Positions 17,744 to 26,894 of a DNA stretch of 64,000 nucleotides are shown here, in pieces. The notes beneath the pieces are model-generated. The model was not told the DNA's origin. It saw nothing but the letters and a program-made list of their open reading frames with translations, and ran no database searches. This DNA comes from Pseudomonadota bacterium. Its GTDB lineage: Bacteria; Pseudomonadota; Alphaproteobacteria; Sphingomonadales; Sphingomonadaceae. The position numbers were made by a program, and so were the translations under genes. The DNA lies in assembly GCA_023389105.1 (NCBI GenBank), contig JAEWEY010000011.1, positions 77,900-141,899 of the forward strand. The letters are read 5' to 3'. Within the stretch, counting starts at the first letter, position 1, and every line of letters starts with the position of its first letter.

Positions 17744-17952
17744 GCGCTGAAAATATCGTCCGGATCGAACGATGCAGCCGCGCCGCCTAGAAGATTGTTT
17801 GGCACCTTTGGTGTGACCGGAACGCCATCGTCCAGGTCGCGACGACGTGGCTTCGGCCGGCCGAAGGTATCAAACCATATCGGCGGGGTGACTCCTCGCT
17901 TGAATAAGTACCACCGTCGTCGTGGCCTGCCGGAAAGGTCTGGCCTGGGCAT
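17740..17952 (-). CDS. small hypothetical protein (doubtful)
   Basis: This 70-codon frame encodes an Arg/Pro-rich peptide with aromatic residues (WYLFKRGVTPPIWFDTFGRPK) and an acidic end (FDPDDIFSA). It overlaps the ivd stop by four bases on the opposite strand. The composition looks protein-like, but the agagga motif abuts the ATG with almost no spacing, so the start is doubtful. No family recognised. Confidence 0.35.
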   Translation of the reverse strand: MPRPDLSGRPRRRWYLFKRGVTPPIWFDTFGRPKPRRRDLDDGVPVTPKVPNNLLGGAAASFDPDDIFSA

Positions 17953-17982
17953 TCCTCTTTCTTAACGGATGGTGCCGAAGAC

Positions 17983-18005
17983 GTCACGGGATCAAATCCC
18001 GTGAC
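17983..18005. repeat. perfect 10-bp hairpin between convergent genes
   Basis: gtcacgggat is followed by caa and then atcccgtgac, a perfect 10-bp inverted repeat. It is not followed by a T run on either strand. Its centre resembles a tRNA T-arm (5-bp stem with a 7-base loop), but no complete tRNA can be folded around it. Confidence 0.6.
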
Positions 18006-18033
18006 CCCGCTTTGTCGTGGCGACCCAGCCAGC

Positions 18034-20106
18034 CTAGCCCCAGATTTTCACGCGCTTGTCGGGCGCGAGATAGAGCTCCTGGCCGGGCTTTACCTGGAAA
18101 GCCGGATACCACGCATCCAGGTTGCGCACCGTCAGCGCGCGGAATTGCTCCGGCGCGTGGCCATTGGTGAGCACGATCTGGCGCAGCGTTTCGGGCCGCG
18201 ACTTCGTCGCCCACACTTGTCCGTAAGCGAGGAAGAAGCGCTGGTCGCCAGTCAGCCCGTCCTTGGTCGGCAGCTCCTTGCCGCCAAGCGATGCGCGATA
18301 CGCATCGTAGGACGCGCCAAGGCCGGCCACGTCGGCGATGTTCTCGCTGAGCGTCAGCTTGCCGTTCACGTGGAGCCCAGGCAGCGCTTCATACTGGTCG
18401 AACTGCTGCGCGAGCGCGTCGCCGGCGGCGGTGAACTTCTTCAAGTCGGCCGGCGTCCACCAATTGCGCAGAGCACCCGTCGAGTCGAACAAGGCGCCGC
18501 CATTGTCGAAGCTGTGGCTGATCTCATGCCCGATGACGCTGCCGATCGCGCCGTAGTTGAAGGCCGCGTCGGCGGCCGGATCGAAGAACGGCTTGACCAG
18601 GATCGCGGCGGGGAAGTTCAGCGCGTTCTGGACTGGCAAGTTGACCGCGTTGACCAGCTGCGGCGGCATCCACCATTCGGCGCGGTCCATGGGCTTGCCG
18701 ATCTTCGCGATCTGACTCTTGTACGTCGCCAGCTGCGCGTTCTTCTGATTGGCGTAAGCGTTGTCGGCGGAAAGCTGCAGCCCGGCGTAGTCGCGCCAGG
18801 TGTCGGGATAGCCGACGCCGACCACGATATTCTTCACCTTCTTCAGTGCCTCTGCCTTGGTCGAGGGCGCCATCCAGTCGATGGCCTCAACGCGCTTGGC
18901 GAAAGCGGCCTTGATGTTGTCGACCATCTTCTGGATCTCGGCCTTCGACGAGGCCGGGAAATATTTGTCGACATAGGCCTTGCCGACCGCATCCTGCAGC
19001 TTGTTGCTCGTCTCGTTGAGCGCGAGGATGTCGCGTGGCCGCTGCTGCGGCGTGCCGGCGAGCGTGGTGCCGTAGAAGGCGAAGTTCGCGTCGCGGAAGG
19101 GCTTCGGCAGCACCTGCGCCTGCTGATTGAGTTGATGGAAGGCCAGCCAGTCCTTCCAGTTCTGCAGCGGCTCCGACCCCACCAGCGCGGCGAGCTTCGG
19201 GATCGAAGCAAAGTGATAGGCGTCGAACTTCTGGACGCTGCCGAGTTGCGCGGCGTCGAGCAGTGCCGCCCAATCGAGGCCGGGGGCCTTCTGCTCCAGC
19301 TGCTGGCGGGTCCAGACCTGCGCGCCGTTGGCGAAGTCCTCGCTCTGCTCGCGCGGCTCGTGCGCCTTCGCGATCTTTGTCTCGAGGTCCATGATCCGGC
19401 CCGCTGCCGCGTCGGCGTCGGCGTAATTGGCGGCCTTCAGGATGGTCGCGATGTAGGCACGATACTTCGTGCGCGTGTCCGTCATCTTCGGATCGGCGGA
19501 GAGATAATATTGCGCGTCCGGCAGGCCGATGCCGCCTTGCATCAGGTAAGGCAGCGTTTCACCGGGCGTCGCGAGACCCTGGCTGACGAAGATGCCGAAC
19601 AGGTTTTCTGTCTTGTAATTAGTCGCGTTGAGCGGGTCGGTGTCGGCGCGAATGTTGCTGCCGATGGCCGCGCTCAGCTGCTTCTTGTCCGCAATCCGCG
19701 CGATGGCGTCGAGATCGGCCTTGGCCGGTGTGAGGCCGGCTTTGTCGATGGCGTCGGTGTTCAGATAGGCGTTGTAGTAATTGGCGATCAGTGCGTCGTT
19801 GCCGCTGGTCGGCTTCGCCTTCAGGATGTTGTCGAACAGCTCCTTGGTGTTCTTCTCGCGGATCTGGTCGGCCAGCCAGAAACCGCCAATGCGTGACCGG
19901 TCGGCTGGAATTTCCGTCTTCCAGTTGCCGTTAGCGTATTTGTACCAGTCGTCGCCCGGCACCGCGGTCTTGTCCATCCAGCCGAGTTCGAGACCAATTT
20001 CCGAGCCCGGCGCCTTCTGCTCGGTCGTGGCATTGTCCCCCGACTGCACGTGGCAGGCACTGAGTGCGAGCGCGGATGCGACAATGAGCAGGAGCGGCTT
20101 GGTCAT
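18034..20106 (-). CDS. M13 family metallopeptidase lipoprotein
   Basis: This is a 690-residue zinc endopeptidase of the neprilysin/PepO family. The active site is VIGHEISHSFD (HExxH), with the third zinc ligand in ENIADVAG about 60 residues later. The protein begins with a lipoprotein signal (LLLIVASALALSAC), so it should be anchored in the envelope. The ATG at 20106 has aaaggg six bases upstream; the longer open frame beyond it lacks a signal. The gene is inserted, in opposite orientation, between ivd and the carboxylase genes. Its substrates are probably small peptides. Confidence 0.92.
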   Translation of the reverse strand: MTKPLLLIVASALALSACHVQSGDNATTEQKAPGSEIGLELGWMDKTAVPGDDWYKYANGNWKTEIPADRSRIGGFWLADQIREKNTKELFDNILKAKPTSGNDALIANYYNAYLNTDAIDKAGLTPAKADLDAIARIADKKQLSAAIGSNIRADTDPLNATNYKTENLFGIFVSQGLATPGETLPYLMQGGIGLPDAQYYLSADPKMTDTRTKYRAYIATILKAANYADADAAAGRIMDLETKIAKAHEPREQSEDFANGAQVWTRQQLEQKAPGLDWAALLDAAQLGSVQKFDAYHFASIPKLAALVGSEPLQNWKDWLAFHQLNQQAQVLPKPFRDANFAFYGTTLAGTPQQRPRDILALNETSNKLQDAVGKAYVDKYFPASSKAEIQKMVDNIKAAFAKRVEAIDWMAPSTKAEALKKVKNIVVGVGYPDTWRDYAGLQLSADNAYANQKNAQLATYKSQIAKIGKPMDRAEWWMPPQLVNAVNLPVQNALNFPAAILVKPFFDPAADAAFNYGAIGSVIGHEISHSFDNGGALFDSTGALRNWWTPADLKKFTAAGDALAQQFDQYEALPGLHVNGKLTLSENIADVAGLGASYDAYRASLGGKELPTKDGLTGDQRFFLAYGQVWATKSRPETLRQIVLTNGHAPEQFRALTVRNLDAWYPAFQVKPGQELYLAPDKRVKIWG

Positions 20107-20219
20107 GCAAAACCCTTTCAAGAGCGTGATTGCTGTTCCCTCAAGCGGCTGCTTTGCAAGGGCGCAAGCAGCGGCTAGGCCAGCCGCACGGCTTTTCGAT
20201 GAACGGACCCAATAGCGGC

Positions 20220-21821
20220 ATGAGCGCACCGCGTATCGACAGTAAAATTGACACCGGCAGCGACGAGTTCCGCAACCGCGCGGCCCACAACCGGGCGCTG
20301 GCGGAGAAACTGCGTGCCGACGTTGCGCAGGCAGCGCTTGGCGGGAGTGAAAAGAGCCGTGAGCGCCACGTCGCGCGGGGCAAGCTTTTGCCGCGCGATC
20401 GCGTCGAGCGTCTCCTCGATCCGGGTTCGCCGTTCCTCGAAATTGGACAGCTCGCGGCGTGCGACATGTACGAAGGCGAAGTGCCCGGCGCAGGGATGAT
20501 CGCCGGCATTGGGCGAGTCAGCGGGCGGCAGGTGATGATCGTCTGCAACGACGCGACGGTCAAAGGCGGCACCTATTATCCGATGACGGTGAAGAAGCAT
20601 CTCCGTGCGCAGGAGATTGCCGAGCAGAACCGCTTGCCGTGCGTCTATCTGGTCGACAGCGGCGGCGCGAACCTGCCGCACCAGGCGGACGTCTTTCCCG
20701 ACCGCGATCACTTTGGCCGCATCTTCTTCAATCAGGCGCAAATGTCGTCGAAGGGCATCCCGCAGATCGCCTGCGTCATGGGCAGCTGCACCGCGGGTGG
20801 CGCCTATGTCCCGGCCATGAGTGACGAAAGCGTCATCGTCCGCAACCAGGGCACCATCTTTCTGGCCGGGCCGCCGTTGGTGAAGGCGGCGACGGGCGAG
20901 GAGATCAGTGCCGAGGACCTTGGTGGCGGCGACTTGCATGCCAAGAAGAGTGGCGTCGTCGATCACCTCGCGGAGAATGACGAGCATGCGCTGAGCATCG
21001 TCCGCGACATCGTCGCAACCTTGCCGTCGAGCAGCGTTGGTGACCTCGAAGTCCGCGAGCCGAAGCCTCCACGGTTCGACGCGGAGGAACTGTACGGCAT
21101 CATCCCGGAGGACGTCCGTGCGCCCTACGACGTGCACGAGATCATCGCGCGGATCGTCGACGGATCGGAATTCCACGAGTTCAAGGCGCAGTACGGCACC
21201 AGCCTCGTCTGCGGATTCGCGCACATCTGGGGGATGCCGGTCGCGATCCTCGCCAATAATGGCGTGCTGTTCAGCGAAAGCGCGGTCAAAGGCGCGCACT
21301 TCATCGAACTCGCCTGCCAGCGTCGCATCCCGTTGCTATTCCTGCAGAACATCAGCGGCTTCATGGTCGGCGGGAAATATGAAGCCGAGGGCATCGCCAA
21401 GCATGGCGCAAAGCTGGTCACCGCGGTCGCGACCGCGAGCGTGCCAAAGATCACGGTGCTGATTGGCGGCAGCTTCGGCGCCGGCAATTACGGCATGAGC
21501 GGCCGCGCTTATTCGCCGCGCTTCCTGTTCACCTGGCCCAACAGCCGCATCAGCGTGATGGGCGGCGAGCAAGCCGCGAGCGTCCTCGCGACGGTGCACC
21601 GCGACGCCGACAAATGGACGCCCGAGGAAGCGGAAGCTTTCAAGCAGCCGATCCGCGACGATTACGAAGCGCAGGGCAATCCGTGGCACGCGACCGCCCG
21701 CCTGTGGGACGACGGCATCATCGACCCGGCGCAGACGCGGGACGTACTGGGGTTGGCTTTTGCTGCAACGCTGAATGCGCCGATCCCGGATCGGCCGCAG
21801 TTCGGCATCTTCAGGATGTAA
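20220..21821 (+). CDS. liuB: methylcrotonyl-CoA carboxylase carboxyltransferase (beta) subunit
   Basis: This 533-residue protein is the carboxyltransferase subunit that transfers carboxyl from biotin to 3-methylcrotonyl-CoA. The ACC/PCC/MCC carboxyltransferase fold is recognisable from the oxyanion-hole segments GSCTAGGAYVPAMSDE and GGSFGAGNYGMSGRAY. The QNISGFMVG motif and overall length (MCC beta is near 535) favour MCC over propionyl-CoA carboxylase. The start is uncertain: ATG 20199 and ATG 20220 both lack a good ribosome site. A biotin carboxylase subunit follows after one small gene, and ivd lies upstream, which supports the leucine pathway. Confidence 0.9.
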   Translation: MSAPRIDSKIDTGSDEFRNRAAHNRALAEKLRADVAQAALGGSEKSRERHVARGKLLPRDRVERLLDPGSPFLEIGQLAACDMYEGEVPGAGMIAGIGRVSGRQVMIVCNDATVKGGTYYPMTVKKHLRAQEIAEQNRLPCVYLVDSGGANLPHQADVFPDRDHFGRIFFNQAQMSSKGIPQIACVMGSCTAGGAYVPAMSDESVIVRNQGTIFLAGPPLVKAATGEEISAEDLGGGDLHAKKSGVVDHLAENDEHALSIVRDIVATLPSSSVGDLEVREPKPPRFDAEELYGIIPEDVRAPYDVHEIIARIVDGSEFHEFKAQYGTSLVCGFAHIWGMPVAILANNGVLFSESAVKGAHFIELACQRRIPLLFLQNISGFMVGGKYEAEGIAKHGAKLVTAVATASVPKITVLIGGSFGAGNYGMSGRAYSPRFLFTWPNSRISVMGGEQAASVLATVHRDADKWTPEEAEAFKQPIRDDYEAQGNPWHATARLWDDGIIDPAQTRDVLGLAFAATLNAPIPDRPQFGIFRM

Positions 21822-21823
21822 CG

Positions 21824-22291
21824 ATGCTCGCATTCTTGCTGGCGCTCGCCGCGCAATCCCCTTCGACCAAGCTTCCGCCGGCACAGGCGCTTCCTCCACC
21901 CGCGGTCGACGAACAGGCCGTGCTCGCGCCGGTCAACGGCATTTTTGCGGCCCTCCGGTCGGGCGATGCCGCAGCGATGATGCGCTGGGTGTATCCAGAC
22001 GGCCGGGTCACTGCGACCGGTACACGCTCAACGTCAAGCGGTTCGCGCAGGCAAAGCTGGGCGGAGTTCGCGACGCGCGTGGCACCGGCGGGAGCGTTCG
22101 ACGAAACGATCAGCGACCCGGCGATCGAAATTGATGGCGACGTGGCAATGGTCTGGGCGCCGTTCGTCGTGCGCGTCGGCGGCAAGGTCGCGAATTGCGG
22201 GGTCGATCACTTCGATCTGGTTCGTGAAAACGGCAGCTGGAAGATCATGAACCTGACCTTTTCCTCGCGGACGACGGGTTGCCCACAATGA
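21824..22291 (+). CDS. NTF2-like (SnoaL-type) protein
   Basis: This 155-residue protein starts two bases after the carboxylase beta stop, so it belongs to the same transcript. The N-terminus is hydrophobic (MLAFLLALAAQ) and may be a short signal. The remainder fits the NTF2-like cone fold: helical opening (VNGIFAALRSGDAAAMMRWV), then strands ending VDHFDLVRENGSWKIMNLTF. Members include enzymes and binding proteins of many kinds; no function is assigned. Its position between the two MCC subunit genes is a common sort of insertion in this cluster but gives no role. Confidence 0.75.
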   Translation: MLAFLLALAAQSPSTKLPPAQALPPPAVDEQAVLAPVNGIFAALRSGDAAAMMRWVYPDGRVTATGTRSTSSGSRRQSWAEFATRVAPAGAFDETISDPAIEIDGDVAMVWAPFVVRVGGKVANCGVDHFDLVRENGSWKIMNLTFSSRTTGCPQ

Positions 22292-22336
22292 ACTGCCATT
22301 CGGCCTCGTCACTGTGAACATTGGGAACATTCGCCA

Positions 22337-24238
22337 ATGCTGACGTCTCTGCTCATCGCTAATCGCGGCGAGATTGCCTGCCGGATCATTCGCACGGCGC
22401 GCGAAATGGGCGTGCGGACAGTCGCCGTTTATTCGGACGCCGACGCCAACGCGCTCCACGTCCGCGAAGCCGATGAGGCGGTACGTATCGGGCCTCCGGC
22501 CGCGCGCGAAAGTTACTTGGTTGGCGAGAAGATCATCGCCGCGGCGAAGGAGTCCGGGGCCGAGGCGATCCATCCTGGCTACGGCTTTCTCAGCGAGAAT
22601 GCGGACTTCGCGCAGGCGGTGATCGATGCCGGCCTAATCTGGGTGGGGCCCAAGCCGGACAGCATTCGCGCCATGGGCCTTAAGGACGCCGCCAAGAAGC
22701 TGATGGCGCACGCGGGCGTGCCTGTGACGCCGGGCTATCTCGGGGAGAACCAGGATTCGGGCCACCTAAAGTCCGAAGCCGGAAAGGTCGGCTTTCCGGT
22801 CCTGATCAAGGCGGTCGCCGGGGGCGGCGGCAAGGGAATGCGCCGTGTCGACCATGCCGCTGAATTCGACGACGCACTGGACAGCGCCAAGCGAGAGGCC
22901 GCGTCGAGCTTCGGTGACGACCGCGTGCTGATCGAAAAGTACATCCTCTCACCCCGGCACATCGAGGTGCAGGTGTTCGGCGACAGCCACGGCAATGTCG
23001 TTCATTTGTTCGAGCGCGATTGCTCGCTGCAGCGCCGGCACCAGAAGGTGATCGAGGAAGCGCCCGCGCCTGGCATGGACGAAGAGACCCGGGAAGCGGT
23101 GTGCAGCGCCGCGGTGCGCGCGGCCAAGGCCGTGAATTACGAGGGCGCTGGGACGATCGAGTTCATCGCCGACGCGTCCGAGGGTCTCCGCGCCGACCGT
23201 ATCTGGTTCATGGAAATGAACACTCGGCTTCAGGTCGAGCATCCGGTCACCGAGGAGATCACTGGGCAGGATCTGGTCGAGTGGCAGCTTCGCGTCGCGT
23301 CGGGCGAGCCGCTTCCGCTGCCGCAGGCTGAGCTTTCAATCAACGGCTGGGCGATGGAAGCACGGCTGTATGCCGAGGATCCCGCGACGGGATTCCTGCC
23401 CAGCACCGGCAAGCTGGATGTGGCCGAATTCCCGGACGAGGTCGTGCGGGTCGAGACCGGCGTCGAGCAGGGCGATGCGATCAGTCCCTATTACGACCCG
23501 ATGATCGCCAAGCTGGTGGCCTTGGGCGAAGATCGGGGCGAAGCGATGATGAATCTCGCTGCATCCCTGTACGGGCTACGCGTCTGGCCGGTGAAGACGA
23601 ACGCAGCTTTCCTGCTCGCCTGCCTGCAGGACCCGGATTTCCAGAGCGGCGACGTGACGACGTCGTTGATCGCCGACCGTGGCGACGCGTTGACGACGGC
23701 ACCGCAGGCCGGGGAAACCGAATGGAAGCTCGCAGCGCTGCAAAGCTTCGCGCCCTATTTCCAGCAGATGGACCAGCCAACGGCCGGTCCCTGGCTGCAG
23801 AACATGGGGTTCCGCCTCAACGCCCCGGACAATTCCCACATCACGCTGCAACTCGGCGGTGAGCGCCGGACGCTCGACCTTGAGCAGAGCACCGACGCGT
23901 CGGGCTTCAGTATGCCGCTCGACGGGGGCGCCCTTGTGTACCGGGACGCCCAGCCGTTCCTGTTCACGCCCCCGCGCTTCGGCGACGGGTCGTCGCGTGG
24001 AATTCACGACGGCGAAATCGTTGCGCCGATGCCGGGCAAGGTGACGGCCGTTGACGTTTCGACCGGTGACAAGGTTGTCAAAGGGCAACGCTTGCTAACC
24101 TTGGAGGCGATGAAGATGGAGCACGGGCTCGTCGCGCCGTTCGACGGCGTCGTTGCCGAGCTCAACGCGGCGGCCGGCGACCAGGTGAAGGTCGACGCGA
24201 TGCTCATTAAAATTGAGTCCGACGATCTCGCCTCCTGA
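22337..24238 (+). CDS. liuD: methylcrotonyl-CoA carboxylase biotin-containing (alpha) subunit
   Basis: This 633-residue protein has a biotin carboxylase module (LIANRGEIACRI at the N-terminus, the ATP-grasp glycine loop KAVAGGGGKGMR, and EMNTRLQVEHPVTE). A linker region follows, then a C-terminal biotinyl domain (EAMKMEH, about residue 597, with the biotinylated lysine). It carboxylates its own biotin with bicarbonate and ATP and passes the group to the beta subunit. Fused BC-BCCP proteins of this size occur in MCC, PCC and geranyl-CoA carboxylase; the neighbouring ivd and beta subunit support MCC. Confidence 0.92.
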   Translation: MLTSLLIANRGEIACRIIRTAREMGVRTVAVYSDADANALHVREADEAVRIGPPAARESYLVGEKIIAAAKESGAEAIHPGYGFLSENADFAQAVIDAGLIWVGPKPDSIRAMGLKDAAKKLMAHAGVPVTPGYLGENQDSGHLKSEAGKVGFPVLIKAVAGGGGKGMRRVDHAAEFDDALDSAKREAASSFGDDRVLIEKYILSPRHIEVQVFGDSHGNVVHLFERDCSLQRRHQKVIEEAPAPGMDEETREAVCSAAVRAAKAVNYEGAGTIEFIADASEGLRADRIWFMEMNTRLQVEHPVTEEITGQDLVEWQLRVASGEPLPLPQAELSINGWAMEARLYAEDPATGFLPSTGKLDVAEFPDEVVRVETGVEQGDAISPYYDPMIAKLVALGEDRGEAMMNLAASLYGLRVWPVKTNAAFLLACLQDPDFQSGDVTTSLIADRGDALTTAPQAGETEWKLAALQSFAPYFQQMDQPTAGPWLQNMGFRLNAPDNSHITLQLGGERRTLDLEQSTDASGFSMPLDGGALVYRDAQPFLFTPPRFGDGSSRGIHDGEIVAPMPGKVTAVDVSTGDKVVKGQRLLTLEAMKMEHGLVAPFDGVVAELNAAAGDQVKVDAMLIKIESDDLAS

Positions 24239-24320
24239 ACTTGTCCCGAAGCCCGTCGTTGGGCGCTTGCGAGTTCAATTGGACGTTAGCCTGCAATCAT
24301 CTTGAGCCTGGAGAAAAAGC

Positions 24321-24833
24321 ATGCGCGCTCTTGCTCTCATTTTTCCACTGCTTGTCACTGCCTGCGCCTATGATGAGCCCCGCGGTGGACCGGCAATGCC
24401 GTTAATTGGCGCCAATGGGCAGACGATCGGAACCGTTCGAGCCTGGCAAACCGCCGGCGGTGTTAGCTTCCGCATCGACGCGCACGGGCTGCCACATGGT
24501 GTGCATGGCATTCACGTCCACCCGATTGGCCGGTGCGATCCGCCGGATTTCTCGACGGCCGGAACGCACTGGAACCCTAGTGGCCGCGAGCATGGTTTGA
24601 ACAATCCTAAGGGCCCTCACGACGGCGACATGCCTAATGTCACCGTCGCCGCGAACGGCGTCCTGCAGGAGACGGTGGTCCTGCCTAAGGCGACGATGGG
24701 ACAATTGTTGGACGCCGATGGATCGTCGATCATGATCCATGCCGGCGCCGATGACTATGTCAGTCAGCCAGCTGGCAATAGCGGCGCAAAAATCGCCTGT
24801 GCGGTCATCCGACCCGTGGCTGAGTTGCGGTAG
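24321..24833 (+). CDS. sodC: Cu-Zn superoxide dismutase, lipoprotein
   Basis: This 170-residue envelope enzyme dismutates superoxide. It begins with a lipoprotein signal (IFPLLVTAC). The metal-site residues are recognisable: HGIHVHPIGRC (Cu ligands and first disulfide Cys), TAGTHWNP and GPHDGDMPN (Zn side), and IMIHAGADDYVSQPAGNSGAKIACAVI (last Cu ligand, second disulfide Cys). A ggag site precedes the ATG. It is 82 bases downstream of the carboxylase gene and is probably expressed separately. Confidence 0.92.
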   Translation: MRALALIFPLLVTACAYDEPRGGPAMPLIGANGQTIGTVRAWQTAGGVSFRIDAHGLPHGVHGIHVHPIGRCDPPDFSTAGTHWNPSGREHGLNNPKGPHDGDMPNVTVAANGVLQETVVLPKATMGQLLDADGSSIMIHAGADDYVSQPAGNSGAKIACAVIRPVAELR

Positions 24834-24874
24834 TTTAATCGCTCCTTAGCTCGGCGGGGGATAAGTTACCCGCC

Positions 24875-25495
24875 ATGCTGAAGTTCCTTGTTGGCCCTGT
24901 CCTCGTTGGCGCCGGCTACCTTACTGGCAGCATCTATGGCGCGGACGCTGAGCAGTTGGTGCACAAGAGCCCCGGTGAGACCTACACGGCGGTGTCGCAG
25001 GCCATCGGAAATATCCGATCGAGCGGGATGACCTTTTTCGATGGTGGCACGCCGATGCCGTACGAGATCAAGCTCGATCGGGAGGCCGATACGCGCCTTC
25101 TCGTCACGCTCTACTTCGACGGCAAGCAAGGCGCGACGGCGGACCTCAGCTTTGTCCCGCAAAATGACGGCAAGGACACGCTCATCGTCGCCAAGCTGGA
25201 CGCCGACCGTGCGACGCTGAGACCCGCGCTCGCGGGAACGAGCAAGGCGCGCCTGGCCTATGCGCCTGATTGGATGCTCAACCTTACTGCCAAGCCGCTG
25301 CTGCAACAGCTGGCAACGCAGATCGAGCAAGGTGCCCACGCAGACCTCGGACTGACGCCTGGTGAGGCGCAGGCTCAGTGGGAAGCCAACCTCACTGATG
25401 AGCAGCGAAAACAGGTCAGTGAATGGCGCCAATATGACGCCACGCGTCCCTCGGCCGATCCGACGGCCGCGGCGAACGGCCGTTCCGCGAATTAA
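24875..25495 (+). CDS. hypothetical protein with N-terminal membrane segment
   Basis: This 206-residue protein of unknown function has a hydrophobic start (LKFLVGPVLVGAGYLTGSIYG). The soluble part has alternating strands (TRLLVTLYFDGKQGATADLSFVP), a helical region (MLNLTAKPLLQQLATQIEQ) and a Gln/Ala-rich tail. It is predicted to be exported or anchored. It is 41 bases downstream of sodC and overlaps the convergent transpeptidase gene by four bases. No named domain recognised. Confidence 0.7.
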   Translation: MLKFLVGPVLVGAGYLTGSIYGADAEQLVHKSPGETYTAVSQAIGNIRSSGMTFFDGGTPMPYEIKLDREADTRLLVTLYFDGKQGATADLSFVPQNDGKDTLIVAKLDADRATLRPALAGTSKARLAYAPDWMLNLTAKPLLQQLATQIEQGAHADLGLTPGEAQAQWEANLTDEQRKQVSEWRQYDATRPSADPTAAANGRSAN

Positions 25496-26775
25496 CGCAG
25501 CGCAGCGATCTCGCGGTCCCGACCGTACACGTCGTCAATGAAGCTTAGCTGATTACCGTTCACCTGGGCGGTCAAATAGGTCAGGTAAATCGGCACGGGG
25601 GCCGGCAGGAGCACGTTCTGCTCGGGCGTGTTTGACGCGGTTTGCGGATCACGGCCCATTAGCCAGCGACCGAGACGCTGGGCATCCTCGAGCCGAATGC
25701 AGCCGTGGCTAAGGCTGCGATCGTCCGATGCGAACAGGTTCTTGTTCGGAGTATCGTGGAGATAGAGATCCGAGCCGTTGGGGAAGGGAATCTTCATCTT
25801 GCCCATGGAATTGGCCGGTCCAGGCAACTGCCGGACGCGAACCATTTCCGTACCCGCAGCTACGGCGCGCCAGTTGACCTTGGCCGGATCGAGCTGCGTG
25901 TCGCTGTCGTCTGCAGCCATCACCTGGTAGCCACGAGCCTTGAGATAGCCCGTCCCCATGGAAAGGACGTTCGGCGCAATCGTGGAACGCAGGATCTCGC
26001 CCGACACGTGCCAATACGGATTTAACGTCGCGTAGTAGATTGTGCTCGCGATCATCGGCGTCTGGGTGGAGGGATCGGCTTTCCCGACGATCACCTTCAT
26101 CGTGTCAACGATCTGACCGTTGTCGATCATGTAGAGCTGCGCGCCCGCGGTATCGACCATGATGTAGCGGCCTTGCGGGGGGATATCCCGCACTCGGTCG
26201 AGGCTCGCCAACGCGCGCGGATCGATCGCCCCGCCGTTAGCTTGCGCCGCTGACCAGGCCGCGTCGCGGATGCGTGCGTAGAGAGGGTTCACCGCTGCAA
26301 CTTGCGCCACGTGCGTTGCGAGTGAAGGAGCCGCTGCCGCCTGCGCCAGGATCGTGCTGGACGAGAGCATGCGCGGAGCGACCCATTGATCGGCATAGGT
26401 CATGCCGGCGGGCGGCGTGCGCAGCGCCTGGACATATTGGACCCAAGCAGACGAGAGCAGGCGATCCGCATCGTTGCGGGCACCCGCGTCCCCCGTATTA
26501 GCCCGAGCCATCAACGCACGTGCTTGTGCCGCGAGAACGGGGCCGTTCGAGAGACCGTCGAGCGGTGCGCGCTCTAGCGTGGAAACCAGCGCGGAAGCGG
26601 CGGCCGGCGACCACAACGCTTTGCCGCCGCGCGAGGCGTAGAATGAATTGATGGCATTGTCCGCCGGAGCGCGGAAGGTCGCATCGGGGAGTTCGGGAGA
26701 ATTTGCGGCATTCGCGGGCATGGCGAAAGCCGTCAGCACCGCAAAAGCGGCGCCGGCCAGCATCCGGTTTTTCAC
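25492..26775 (-). CDS. L,D-transpeptidase (YkuD), long form
   Basis: This 427-residue periplasmic enzyme is a paralogue of the ones at 3.5 and 37.6 kb. The catalytic region reads HDTPNKN followed by LSHGCIRLED, giving His and Cys. The N-terminal helical domain is conserved in outline (SFYASRGGKALW). The GTG at 26775 is preferred: it opens a normal signal peptide (MKNRMLAGAAFAVLTAFAMPANA), whereas the upstream GTG at 26814 adds charged residues and lacks a spaced ribosome site. A short YkuD protein is encoded 119 bases upstream on the same strand, so the two may be co-transcribed. Confidence 0.9.
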   Translation of the reverse strand: MKNRMLAGAAFAVLTAFAMPANAANSPELPDATFRAPADNAINSFYASRGGKALWSPAAASALVSTLERAPLDGLSNGPVLAAQARALMARANTGDAGARNDADRLLSSAWVQYVQALRTPPAGMTYADQWVAPRMLSSSTILAQAAAAPSLATHVAQVAAVNPLYARIRDAAWSAAQANGGAIDPRALASLDRVRDIPPQGRYIMVDTAGAQLYMIDNGQIVDTMKVIVGKADPSTQTPMIASTIYYATLNPYWHVSGEILRSTIAPNVLSMGTGYLKARGYQVMAADDSDTQLDPAKVNWRAVAAGTEMVRVRQLPGPANSMGKMKIPFPNGSDLYLHDTPNKNLFASDDRSLSHGCIRLEDAQRLGRWLMGRDPQTASNTPEQNVLLPAPVPIYLTYLTAQVNGNQLSFIDDVYGRDREIAALR

Positions 26776-26894
26776 GTCTAAACTCGCTTCTTTTTCAGGC
26801 TCTTGCGAGCCCACCTGAAGTCCACAACGCTCTTGGCGGGACGAGGTTCAACCGGCCGTTGTGCCGTATGTGAAGCTGTCCCGCCGAAGAACAG

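Noticed and set aside
17883..18010. A possible tRNA with gcggggt/accccgc acceptor ends and a T-arm-like hairpin
   Set aside because: The ends are about 127 bases apart, the D-arm and anticodon arm cannot be folded, and the T-loop lacks the invariant first T. Kept only as a hairpin.
20130..20219. TTG or ATG 20199 as start of the carboxylase beta subunit
   Set aside because: The extra residues are not typical of the family; ATG 20220 gives the expected length. ATG 20199 cannot be fully excluded.
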